This document shows, in pieces, positions 1-8,581 of a stretch of DNA of 21,530 nt; positions within the stretch are counted from its first letter, which is position 1; each line of letters starts with the position of its first letter. The notes under the pieces are model-generated. The model was not told where the DNA came from and did no database searches. It was given only the letters and a program-made list of their open reading frames with translations. The stretch is from Draconibacterium sp. (GTDB lineage: Bacteria > Bacteroidota > Bacteroidia > Bacteroidales > Prolixibacteraceae): assembly GCA_027011835.1 (NCBI GenBank), contig JALUZN010000345.1, forward strand, positions 1 to 21,530. Reading direction: 5' to 3'. The translations under genes and the position numbers were made by a program.

Positions 1-312
1 AACGGCGACGGAACTTACACCTACACTTCGGAAGATGGTACAATAACCACCATTAATGTAGTTGCTGATATTTACAACTACGGCGACACACTATTAAGCA
101 ACAGCTCTTTTGTTTCGAATTTAGGCGACACGCTTTTTGTTACCCAAAACTTTTTAGACAGTCTGAGCAACTATTTAACCGCCAACGAAACCGTAACCAC
201 ACTTACCAATAATGGCGACGGAACTTACACCTACACATCGGAAGATGGTACAATTACCACCATTAATGTAGTTGCCGATATTTACAACTACGGCGATACG
301 CTATTAAGTAAT
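1..312 (+). repeat. 210-bp-spaced direct repeat (1-102 and 211-312)
   Basis: Two 102-bp copies lie 210 bp apart inside the giant gene and encode an identical 34-residue segment beginning NGDGTYTYTSEDG. I count eight base differences, all silent third-position changes. The array probably continues left of the window. Confidence 0.85.
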
Positions 313-3300
313 ACTACATTTGTTACCGCGCTTGGCGACACGTTGTTAAGCAACAGCTCTTTCGTTACGAATCTTGGCGACACGTTGTTAAACAACAATA
401 CCTGGTTAACTGAGCTACAAGATTCGATTGATACCGACGACCAAACCATTGATGTACTTACTCTTACCGGCGATACCTTATATATATCTTTAGAAGACGA
501 TGGTGTAGCTACTCAAACATTAGATCTTTCACCTCTTGCCGATGCAAAAAAAATAGATGACCTAACAGACGGCAAATCTGATTCAGATGGTTCAAATGAC
601 GGTTCTTCTATCTTTTTAGGTATAGGTGCTGGTGCTGCAGATGATGCGACAAATAATAGAAACATTGGTATTGGCTTTGAAGCTTTAAACGCAAATACAA
701 TAGGATTCGATAATGTAGCAACTGGTTCTCAAGCCTTATTTTCAAATACGACAGGACACGGTAATATCGCAACTGGCAAGGAATCATTAACTTCAAATAC
801 AACAGGTAACGATAATGTAGCAACTGGTTATCAATCATTATTTTCAAATACGACAGGACACGGTAATATCGCAACTGGCTCTAGAGCCTTATATTCTAAT
901 ACAACAGGTAGTAATAATATAGCAACTGGTTATCAATCATTATATTTTAATACAACGGGCAGCAATAATATAGCAACTGGTTTTGGTTCATTAAATTCTA
1001 ATACAACAGGATACCGTAATGTAGCAACTGGTATTCAAGCCTTACACGCAAATATAACAGGTTACCAAAATATAGCAACTGGTTTCTTCTCCTTATATAG
1101 AAATACAACAGGATACGGTAATGTTGCAACTGGTTATCGATCGTTATTTGAAAATACAACAGGATACGATAATGTAGCAACAGGTAATCGAGCCTTAAAT
1201 TCAAATACAACAGGAACCCATAATACAGCAATTGGTGGAGAGCAAGCCTTATATTCAAATACAGAAGGAACCGCTAATGTAGCAATTGGTACTCGTTCCT
1301 TAATATTTAATAAAATAGGAAATAACAATACTGCTATAGGTGTGGAAGCAGGGGCTAACTGCTTAGGAGACGGAAATGTCTATATAGGTTACAAAGCAGG
1401 TTATAATAATGACACCACTAGCAACAAGTTATACATAGAAAACACAGGGGCTTCATCAACCACCGCACTAATTTACGGAGAGTTTGGTACAGACAATACC
1501 GCAACAGGCAATATTTTACGTACTAACTCAGAGTTTCAAATAGGAGATCCGGCAGGTACAGGATATAAATTTCCTGCCGCGCGCGGTACCGCCAACCAAG
1601 TATTAATTACAGATGCTAACGGTGTTTTAACTTGGAATAATACCAGTATTCTTGGCACCGACGACCAGAACATTAGTGGTTCAGGATTGTCGGGAACTAC
1701 TTTAACAATTGGAATTGAAAACGGAAGCAATGAAACCGTAGATTTAAGCAGTTTATCGACAAATATTTTTAACAACAATGGTACTTTAACCGGCAACCGA
1801 ACTTTAACAGGTGGAGGTAATAGTTTATCCTTTACAAATTTAAGCGCGTTTGGTGCAACAACAGCAGCCGGACAGTTCCAGTTAGGAGCAGATGCCAAAT
1901 GGACCGATGCCAGAGCTGCAGGAAGTCAACACGGAATTGAGTATGCTGCCGACTACTCAGCCGACTATACTAATCGTTCGTTGGTAGATAAAGAGTTTGT
2001 AGATCTGCAAATGCAATGGGAAATTGTGGGTGATATGATAAGACCCAAAAACAACAGTGTACGAAGAGTGTATGTCGAAGAAAACTCCAATAGTTACACT
2101 CAATTTATGGTTAGAAATAACAATGATACAGGAAATGGAGCCGGAGCAATTATTGAATTAAAAGGTTCGGGAGCTGATTTTACAAACAATATGTACATAG
2201 GTAAATATGGAGCAAGTTTTTGGATACCGGAACTTACCGGAAACGGAGCTGTTATGACCGACAAAAACCTCGTTATTGGTACAGCTTCTGCTAATCACGA
2301 AATTCATTTTGTTACAGGAAATTCTTATGTTGATTTAAGACCTGTTGTTGTAGCTGACAATGAGGGATTCAGATATACATCCGATTTGTCAGCAACTTTT
2401 GTTGATAGGACTTTGGTAGATAAACAATATGTTGATAATGCAATTCCTGCTTCTCTTTGGGCAAAAACCGGAACTACGCTCTCGCCGGCAACTGCTGGAG
2501 ACAATGTTCAATTAAACACCGGAGATTCACTCTTTATTGTCGATATGACTCAAGGCTCAATTCCATTTATTGGAGCATCAGGATTAGTTACTCAGGATAA
2601 TAGCAATCTGTTTTGGGATGCTGCAAATAACAGACTAGGAGTTGGAACAAATGCTCCAGGCAGTGCTATGCATATAAAATCAAATGCAGTATTTGAAGAA
2701 TATACAGTAGAAACGGCAAATAGTAAAGCATTTTTTGGAGTTTATGATACTGACGATGAAATGTATTTCAATGGAAGCCCCGGAAATACTTTAAATGTAA
2801 ATATTTCAACTGGTGGCGCTTTGGAAAACATATATCTACAAGCCGGAACAGGAAATTTTGGGATACATACAGAAAACCCATCTGAAAGACTTCATGTTGT
2901 CGGCAATGGATATATTACTGGCAACCTACATGTTCATGGAGTATACCTCGATTCAAATAACGAACCCGGAACTGCCGGACAATTACTATCATCAACAGCA
3001 ACCGGAACCGATTGGGTTGATGCAAGCTCTGTTGGCACCGACGACCAAAATATTAGTGGCTCGGGATTATCTGGAACTACTTTAACCATTGGTATTGAAA
3101 ACGGAACAAGCGAAACAGTAGATTTAAGCAGCCTGTCAACCATTACTGCAATTAGCACACAAACAGCAAATTATACAATTTTAGCAACAGATGGTACTAT
3201 ATTGGTAGATGCAACTGGTGGTGCTGTAACTATTACACTACCAACACCGGTTTCTGGGAAAAAGTATATAGTAAAAAAGATTGATACATCAGCAAATAAT

Positions 3301-3420
3301 GTAACAATTGCAACAACAGGAGGAGCTACAATTGATGGTGCTGCAACGCAAACAACGGGTGTGGCTTACCAAACCTATGTTTTACAATCTGATGGAACAA
3401 ATTGGTATATTATTAATTAA
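1..3420 (+). CDS. Giant repeat-rich fibre/adhesin-like surface protein, 5' end cut by window
   Basis: The frame is open from the first base, so the gene starts upstream; 1139 residues are visible. The TTG at 343 is internal, not a start. In order: a beta-rich part with GDGTYTYTSEDGTITTIN repeats and tandem GDTLLSN units (1-417), a TDDQT/LEDDG block, a DGSSIFLGIGAGA entry motif (about 601), a head of 17-residue N-[VI]-A-T-G units (661-1377), a GTDDQNISGSGLSGTT block (1654-2004), two 24-residue SLVDK modules, a DMTQGSIPFIGASG module (2455-2664), a second GTDDQ block (3034-3141), and a tip ending SDGTNWYIIN. The repeat style recalls trimeric YadA-like heads and phage tail fibres; this is inference. 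No T9SS C-terminal sorting domain is visible. It is first of four co-directional genes, 43 nt before the next. Function is probably surface adhesion or fibre formation; the exact family is not recognised. Confidence 0.85.
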   Translation, partial: NGDGTYTYTSEDGTITTINVVADIYNYGDTLLSNSSFVSNLGDTLFVTQNFLDSLSNYLTANETVTTLTNNGDGTYTYTSEDGTITTINVVADIYNYGDTLLSNTTFVTALGDTLLSNSSFVTNLGDTLLNNNTWLTELQDSIDTDDQTIDVLTLTGDTLYISLEDDGVATQTLDLSPLADAKKIDDLTDGKSDSDGSNDGSSIFLGIGAGAADDATNNRNIGIGFEALNANTIGFDNVATGSQALFSNTTGHGNIATGKESLTSNTTGNDNVATGYQSLFSNTTGHGNIATGSRALYSNTTGSNNIATGYQSLYFNTTGSNNIATGFGSLNSNTTGYRNVATGIQALHANITGYQNIATGFFSLYRNTTGYGNVATGYRSLFENTTGYDNVATGNRALNSNTTGTHNTAIGGEQALYSNTEGTANVAIGTRSLIFNKIGNNNTAIGVEAGANCLGDGNVYIGYKAGYNNDTTSNKLYIENTGASSTTALIYGEFGTDNTATGNILRTNSEFQIGDPAGTGYKFPAARGTANQVLITDANGVLTWNNTSILGTDDQNISGSGLSGTTLTIGIENGSNETVDLSSLSTNIFNNNGTLTGNRTLTGGGNSLSFTNLSAFGATTAAGQFQLGADAKWTDARAAGSQHGIEYAADYSADYTNRSLVDKEFVDLQMQWEIVGDMIRPKNNSVRRVYVEENSNSYTQFMVRNNNDTGNGAGAIIELKGSGADFTNNMYIGKYGASFWIPELTGNGAVMTDKNLVIGTASANHEIHFVTGNSYVDLRPVVVADNEGFRYTSDLSATFVDRTLVDKQYVDNAIPASLWAKTGTTLSPATAGDNVQLNTGDSLFIVDMTQGSIPFIGASGLVTQDNSNLFWDAANNRLGVGTNAPGSAMHIKSNAVFEEYTVETANSKAFFGVYDTDDEMYFNGSPGNTLNVNISTGGALENIYLQAGTGNFGIHTENPSERLHVVGNGYITGNLHVHGVYLDSNNEPGTAGQLLSSTATGTDWVDASSVGTDDQNISGSGLSGTTLTIGIENGTSETVDLSSLSTITAISTQTANYTILATDGTILVDATGGAVTITLPTPVSGKKYIVKKIDTSANNVTIATTGGATIDGAATQTTGVAYQTYVLQSDGTNWYIIN
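292..417 (+). repeat. Three tandem 42-bp units (GDTLLSN repeat)
   Basis: Units begin at 292, 334 and 376, each encoding 14 residues of the form GDTLLxNxxxxxxL. Related partial units start at 82 and 124. They lie in frame inside the first giant gene and probably form a coil or stalk-like segment. Confidence 0.8.
661..1377 (+). repeat. Tandem 51-bp coding repeat, about 14 units (N-[VI]-A-T-G head)
   Basis: Units begin at 661 and then every 51 bp up to 1222. One 54-bp unit (1222-1275) follows, then units at 1276 and 1327. The consensus is N-[VIT]-A-[TI]-G-x2-[AS]-L-x2-N-T-T-G-x2. The last units drift (NTAIGVEAGANCLGDG) and cap the array. The style matches YadA/Hep_Hag-like head repeats and similar units seen in Bacteroidota surface and phage proteins. 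Confidence 0.9.
2455..2664 (+). repeat. 70-residue module shared with the next gene, copy 1
   Basis: This module runs from LWAKTGTT through DMTQGSIPFIGASG to LGVGTNAPGS. It is exactly 210 nt and collinear without gaps with 3731-3940 in the downstream giant gene. It marks the two genes as paralogous mosaics. Confidence 0.85.
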
Positions 3421-3463
3421 CCTTGGTTTAAAATTAGTTTAGCAGATAAAAAATTATAATGAG

Positions 3464-6400
3464 ATGAAAGTAAATATAAAATTATTTTTAACAGCATTGA
3501 TTCTACTTATATTCGTTGGAAACAATTATGCGCAAAAAGGTATAGGAACAAACAATCCTGAACCATCTTCGGTGTTAGATTTAACAAGCACAACCAAAGG
3601 TCTTCTAATACCAAGAATGACCACTCAGCAACGTTTAAATCTACCATCTCCGGCCGAAGGATTGCAGGTGTATGACATTGATACACATACGCATTGGTTT
3701 TATAATGGTTCTATCTGGACTGAATCAAATTTATGGGCAAAATCGGGAACAAATATTTCACCTGCATTAGCGGGCGACGATTTGTTGTTAAACACCGGCA
3801 GTACACTCTCCATTGCCGATATGACCCAAGGTTCAGTTCCATTTATTGGAGCATCCGGATTAGTTACTCAAAATAATAGCAATCTGTTTTGGAATACTGC
3901 AAATAACAGATTAGGAGTTGGGACAAATTCTCCTAGTAGTACACTCGATATTAATGGCAATGCATTAGTAAGAAATACAGTAACTATACATACAAAAGAA
4001 ACATACGAAGAGGAGTTTTTTAATGTAAAGTTGTATTGGAACTTATTACAAACCGAAGAAACAACACATGATCCTAATAATAAAAAATTTGCAACAATTA
4101 CTAGTGGCACTGGATTAGAACAATTTTTTCCGATAACAAGATGGAAAACGGGTGAAGGAGGTGGTGATCCTGAAAGCTATGGATATGTTGGTTATTTCCC
4201 CGGCAAAGCCATGGATTTCAGAATAAATACAGCAGGTAAAGGGATCGGTTTGATATTGGGAACACAATTAAAAGATGTTATACATATCAAAAAGAGTGGG
4301 CGTGTAGGATTCAATACCGATAGTCCTCAAAGATTAGTCCATATAGCAGGCGATATGCAACTTAACGAACATTTTTTTGATGAAAATGGTCAACCCGGAA
4401 ACCCCGGAGACTTGCTTTCTTCAACTCATACCGGAACTGAATGGATTGATGTGCACTCTGTTGGAACCGATGACCAGAACATTAGTGGTTCAGGACTGTC
4501 GGGAACCACTTTAACAATTGGAATTGAAAACGGAACCAGCGAAACGGTAGATTTAAGTAGCTTACAAGATGGTACCGGAACCGACGACCAAACAGTTGAT
4601 AAATTTAACCTGAATGGAAACACCCTTGAACTCTCGCTCGAAGACGATGGTGTTGCCGATAATACTGTAGATTTAAGTAGTTTATCGACAAACATTTTTA
4701 ACACCAATGGTACTTTATCAGGCAATCGAACTTTAACTGGTGGAGGCAATAGTTTATCATTTACAAATTTAAGCGGGTTTAGTGCAACAACAGCCGCCGG
4801 GCAGTTTCAGTTAGGACCCGATGCCAAATGGACCGATGCCAGAGCTGCAGGAAGTCAAAAGGGAATTGAGTATGCTGCAAATTACTCTAATGATTTTACA
4901 AACCGCTCGTTAGTTGATAAAGAATATGTTGATACACATCATGGAACACTTCAACAAGCATTTGATGCTAGTATTGCAGCAGATGGTTATGTTGAGGCGA
5001 CTTCCGGTGCCGCCTTTTGGGAAGATGATGGTGGAGCTTTTAAGATAGAAGCTAAAGTTGGCGGATACGAAGTTGCTTTATCAGAAGATGGTGGAAGTAA
5101 TTTGTTTTTTAAATCTGCCAGCGGGGGCACTCCGGCACAAATTAAATTTACTGATGGAAGAGCAGTTGGCAACCAGCGGGGAATTGAATACTATGCAGAT
5201 TATTCTGCCGATTTTACACCCCGTTCGTTAGTAGATAGACAATATGTTGACGATGCGGTAGTAGCCTCAAGTATTACCGCTTCCAACGGGTTAACCCGAA
5301 TAGGAAATGATATTCGAATAGGAGGTTCATTATCTGCAAATACAGATATTAATGCAGGTTCTCATAAGTTTTCTGTAACGGGTACCGATGGTACTTATAT
5401 TAATTCACTTTTAATCGATAGGTTCTATAATATGTTAAGAACCGATGATCCTTCTGGTGGATGGGGAGTTGTATCGTCTTGTAATACAGGGGCTTATATG
5501 CAAGCATATGATGGGGCAAATGAACAGAGAATAATGCTTCATAAAACTGCTGGTATAAGTGTTAGGGATGACATCGATCACAGAGGACTTTTGTATATAG
5601 ATGATTATTCAGCTAATTATACAAACCGTTCGTTAGTAGATAAACAGTATGTTGATGATGCGATAGTCGCAGCAGCTAATATATACGGAACCAATGGAAC
5701 ATTAACAGGAGACCGTACGTTATCAGCATTAGACTATACCTTATCATTTGTTACAGATGATGAAGCAAAACTCGAAATTTCTACAGATGAAGCTACAATA
5801 GAAGGACAGTTAATAAATTTTAATGCACCAAGTTTATTTTGGAATACGAATTATGGTTCAAACGCAGCTGTTACTTATCCTGCCGGAAATATTGCTACCG
5901 ATAGCGTGTTAGTAATTAATCCTACAACAGGTGCTATAACACTTGTTAATCCAAGTTCTCTTACCCACACTGGAACAACAGGCTCAATATTCTTTGCAGG
6001 TACAAATGGCAAACCCACAGAAAACAATTCGCAGTTATTTTGGGATGCTGCAAATAACCGGTTAGGACTGGGCACAACAACACCAACTCATAAGTTTCAG
6101 GTAGTTGGTCAGGTTAGAGCCACTTCAATGGCAAATGCTAATGGAACTGCGGGGTCTCCCGCATATCGGTTTAATGAAGATGCAAATACAGGAATATTTA
6201 GAGCGGCAGCAGACCAATTGGGTTTTACAACCGGAGGGAATGAAGTATTTAGAATTGATGCAAGTCAAAATATGGGTATAGGAACAACAACACCTGATTA
6301 TAAATTGCAAGTAAATGGTACTATTGCACCCGAAACTACCGATCAGGATTTAGGAACATCTACTTTAAAGTGGGATGCCCACTTAAATGATGTTGAGGCT

Positions 6401-6559
6401 GAAAAAGTTACAACGAATGAAATGACAGTTAGCGATTTATTGGTAGCACCAAAACTTGCTTCGGCACCGGCTTCACCAACTGCCGGGCAAATTTATTACG
6501 ATACTGCAACTAATAAGTTAAGATGCTACGACGGAACTAATTGGAACGATTTGTTTTAA
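3464..6559 (+). CDS. Second giant mosaic fibre-like secreted protein
   Basis: 1031 residues. A Sec signal peptide covers residues 1-23 (hydrophobic core, then NYA before Q24). Next comes GIGTNNPEP and LDLTSTTKGLLIPRM (about 38-52), an opening common in Bacteroidota tail-fibre-like proteins, then PAEGLQVYDIDTHTHWFYNG (63-82). The DMTQGSVPFIGASG module (90-159), a GTDDQNISG block (from 334) and three 24-residue SLVDK modules (4862, 5180, 5585) follow. A late LFWDAANNRLGLGTTTP motif precedes the end PTAGQIYYDTATNKLRCYDG, finishing NWNDLF, which is typical of phage-tail-like tips. There is no recognisable T9SS sorting domain and no endosialidase-chaperone domain. It is a paralogue of the upstream giant protein and likely sits in the same transcript. 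It is probably exported as a surface fibre subunit; the role is inferred. Confidence 0.88.
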   Translation: MKVNIKLFLTALILLIFVGNNYAQKGIGTNNPEPSSVLDLTSTTKGLLIPRMTTQQRLNLPSPAEGLQVYDIDTHTHWFYNGSIWTESNLWAKSGTNISPALAGDDLLLNTGSTLSIADMTQGSVPFIGASGLVTQNNSNLFWNTANNRLGVGTNSPSSTLDINGNALVRNTVTIHTKETYEEEFFNVKLYWNLLQTEETTHDPNNKKFATITSGTGLEQFFPITRWKTGEGGGDPESYGYVGYFPGKAMDFRINTAGKGIGLILGTQLKDVIHIKKSGRVGFNTDSPQRLVHIAGDMQLNEHFFDENGQPGNPGDLLSSTHTGTEWIDVHSVGTDDQNISGSGLSGTTLTIGIENGTSETVDLSSLQDGTGTDDQTVDKFNLNGNTLELSLEDDGVADNTVDLSSLSTNIFNTNGTLSGNRTLTGGGNSLSFTNLSGFSATTAAGQFQLGPDAKWTDARAAGSQKGIEYAANYSNDFTNRSLVDKEYVDTHHGTLQQAFDASIAADGYVEATSGAAFWEDDGGAFKIEAKVGGYEVALSEDGGSNLFFKSASGGTPAQIKFTDGRAVGNQRGIEYYADYSADFTPRSLVDRQYVDDAVVASSITASNGLTRIGNDIRIGGSLSANTDINAGSHKFSVTGTDGTYINSLLIDRFYNMLRTDDPSGGWGVVSSCNTGAYMQAYDGANEQRIMLHKTAGISVRDDIDHRGLLYIDDYSANYTNRSLVDKQYVDDAIVAAANIYGTNGTLTGDRTLSALDYTLSFVTDDEAKLEISTDEATIEGQLINFNAPSLFWNTNYGSNAAVTYPAGNIATDSVLVINPTTGAITLVNPSSLTHTGTTGSIFFAGTNGKPTENNSQLFWDAANNRLGLGTTTPTHKFQVVGQVRATSMANANGTAGSPAYRFNEDANTGIFRAAADQLGFTTGGNEVFRIDASQNMGIGTTTPDYKLQVNGTIAPETTDQDLGTSTLKWDAHLNDVEAEKVTTNEMTVSDLLVAPKLASAPASPTAGQIYYDTATNKLRCYDGTNWNDLF
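3731..3940 (+). repeat. 70-residue module shared with the upstream gene, copy 2
   Basis: This counterpart of 2455-2664 runs from LWAKSGTN to LGVGTNSPSS. It has the same length with no gap, and most differences are single-residue substitutions. A third, short relative (LFWDAANNRLGLGTTTP) appears near 6037-6087. Confidence 0.85.
4463..4933 (+). repeat. GTDDQNISG...SLVDK block shared with the first gene
   Basis: It matches 1654-2004 of the first gene, and in part 3034-3141. The shared parts are GTDDQNISGSGLSGTTLTIG, STNIFN-NGTL, LTGGGNSLSFTNLS and KWTDARAAGSQ, ending in a SLVDK module. The copy here carries an insertion (about 4565-4666, TDDQTVDKFNL ... SLEDDGVAD) that resembles 436-530 of the first gene, so the block is reassorted rather than simply duplicated. 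Confidence 0.8.
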
Positions 6560-6646
6560 AATTTAAATAATAAAACAATGAGCATTAATTACAATACATT
6601 AAACTTCAACAGTTAACCAGTATTGTTGGAGGATAAATTACATGTT

Positions 6647-8548
6647 ATGAGGAGATTCTATACAAAAATATTACAGAGTAACAAAATAAATTTTTACTAC
6701 CTGCTTTTTGTTAGTTTAATTATGTTACTTCCGTTTAATGTTTTTGCTCAATTTACAACCACAGGCGATGTTTATATTCAGCCCCAAGCAATAAAGTACA
6801 TATCGATGGATTATTTCATTAAATCGAATGGAACCTATACAAACAACGGAACAACATATATTTTATACAACTGGACAAACAACGGAATCGTTGATTTTTC
6901 TCCAATTCTTCACGAGGGAGAAACAAAGTTTATAGGAGTAGTAGGAAAACAAAAAATATCGGGAACGGGAGTAACAAAATTTCAAAATGTTCTTTTTAAT
7001 AATCCTATGCCCAACCATGCTTTTGAGCTAGATTGCGATATAAATATTTATGGTGACGCTAATTTTACCAATGGTATTATTGGGGCTGATGATACTTTTT
7101 TTGGCACAATGATTTTTCAAAACAATGCCACGCACAAAAATACATCAAACAGCTCTTTCGTTGATGGCCCGGTAAAGAAAATAGGAAACACCGATTTTAT
7201 CTTCCCCATTGGCGATGCAGGATTTTACAGGTACGCTGCTATTTCTGCACCTTCAGAAGTTACCGACTCATATTTGGCACAATACTACTTTTCAAAACCT
7301 GTATCTCACAATTTAATAGCCAGCGGCATTACAAATATCGATACGGCTGAGTATTGGGTTATTGAAAGAACAGAAGGAAATAGCAACGTAGCAATTACAT
7401 TAAGCTGGGATACCGAAACAACCACTCCGGCACAATTGGGTAATAATTCCGATTTAATAATTGTGCGGTGGGACGACACACAAACAAAATGGGTACCCGA
7501 GGGAGGACATATTAACGATGGCTCAACTTCCGAAGCAGGTTCAATAACAACCGTACCTGGTAAATATGGAATTTTCACCTTAGCATTAACCGATGTTACC
7601 GATACCGATAAAGACGGAATAGCAGATGCTATTGATGTTGACGACGATAATGATGGTATTTTAGATGTCGACGAAGGAAATGGAACGATTGATACCGATG
7701 GCGACGGTATTCCAAACTCTTTAGATATTGATTCGGATAACGATGGAATAACAGATAACGTAGAGGGGCAACCGGAAAATTCATACAAAGCACCAACCGG
7801 AAACGATACTGATAATGATGGCTGGGACGATGCCTACGACCCGGATAACGGAGGAACGCCATTTTCTACCGTCGATACCGATTCGGATTTAATTCCTGAT
7901 TACCTTGATTCAGATACTGATAACGACGGTGTTCTGGATAACATTGAGGGCAACGACCAAAATTTTGATGGATTTGCTGATGTAGTTGCCTCAGGAAGAG
8001 ATACAGATAACGACGGATTAGACGATGCATTTGATACCGTTGATGGTTGGCAAAATAGTAATAATTCGACAGGAAGTAGTGCTCCGTTACAAAACTTCGA
8101 TGGTGACAATATGAGAGATTGGCGCGATATTGATGATGACAACGATGGAAAACTCTCGACCATTGAAAGCAAGAATAATGAAGATGATGACAATGATGGT
8201 TTCCCTAATTACCTTGATGTTGAAGATGAATGTACGCTGTTTATCCCCGAGGGATTTTCTCCGAATGATGATAATGTTAATGATTACTTCGTAATTTCAT
8301 GTTTAGAGAACTTTCCAAATGCTGTATTTGAGGTTTACAATCGTTGGGGGATTTTGGTTTATAAGTTAGAAGGTTACGGCGACGAGTCAAAATATGGAAC
8401 AGATGCATGGTGGAATGGCAAATCGAATCAATCGGGAGTAGTTGGTTCAGATAAATTAAGTCCGGGAACCTATTTCTATATCTTAGATTTGAAAGATAAA
8501 AGCAAAAAACCAATAAAAGGACCACTATTTTTAAATTATGGGAAATAA
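6647..8548 (+). CDS. TSP3-repeat protein with gliding-motility-type (type B) T9SS C-terminal domain
   Basis: 633 residues from the ATG at 6647. A TTG eight codons upstream is possible, but the ATG puts the signal peptide (about 1-34, ending NVFA) at the terminus, and GGAGGA lies 13 nt upstream. Residues 35-310 are a beta-rich secreted region with a VDGPVKKIGNTDFIFPIGDA segment often seen in large Bacteroidota surface proteins. Residues 315-528 carry thrombospondin type 3 calcium-binding repeats (DTDKDGI, DVDDDNDGI, DTDGDGIP, DTDNDGW and others). Residues 532-633 form the CHU_C/TIGR04131 domain: IPEGFSPNDDNVNDYF, VYNRWGILVY, then LSPGTYFY. This domain is the T9SS type B sorting signal. Its position directly before a PorP/SprF gene matches the usual pairing. 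It is likely secreted and surface-held, perhaps anchoring the two upstream fibre proteins; the anchoring role is inference. Confidence 0.9.
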   Translation: MRRFYTKILQSNKINFYYLLFVSLIMLLPFNVFAQFTTTGDVYIQPQAIKYISMDYFIKSNGTYTNNGTTYILYNWTNNGIVDFSPILHEGETKFIGVVGKQKISGTGVTKFQNVLFNNPMPNHAFELDCDINIYGDANFTNGIIGADDTFFGTMIFQNNATHKNTSNSSFVDGPVKKIGNTDFIFPIGDAGFYRYAAISAPSEVTDSYLAQYYFSKPVSHNLIASGITNIDTAEYWVIERTEGNSNVAITLSWDTETTTPAQLGNNSDLIIVRWDDTQTKWVPEGGHINDGSTSEAGSITTVPGKYGIFTLALTDVTDTDKDGIADAIDVDDDNDGILDVDEGNGTIDTDGDGIPNSLDIDSDNDGITDNVEGQPENSYKAPTGNDTDNDGWDDAYDPDNGGTPFSTVDTDSDLIPDYLDSDTDNDGVLDNIEGNDQNFDGFADVVASGRDTDNDGLDDAFDTVDGWQNSNNSTGSSAPLQNFDGDNMRDWRDIDDDNDGKLSTIESKNNEDDDNDGFPNYLDVEDECTLFIPEGFSPNDDNVNDYFVISCLENFPNAVFEVYNRWGILVYKLEGYGDESKYGTDAWWNGKSNQSGVVGSDKLSPGTYFYILDLKDKSKKPIKGPLFLNYGK

Positions 8549-8581
8549 TGTTTAATAGTGCAATACTAACTTTAGCATAAA

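Noticed and set aside
343..345. TTG as start of the first giant gene
   Set aside because: The frame is open to the window edge and coding repeats continue upstream of this codon.
608..1328. Antisense open frames of 64-88 codons across the 51-bp repeat
   Set aside because: They are mirror frames created by the repeat period and have no plausible protein features.
661..1377. CRISPR-like array
   Set aside because: There are no spacers; the whole 51-bp unit is coding and in frame.
6578..6616. 12-codon open frame between the second giant gene and the TSP3 gene
   Set aside because: It is too short, has no ribosome-binding site and no recognisable motif; likely chance.
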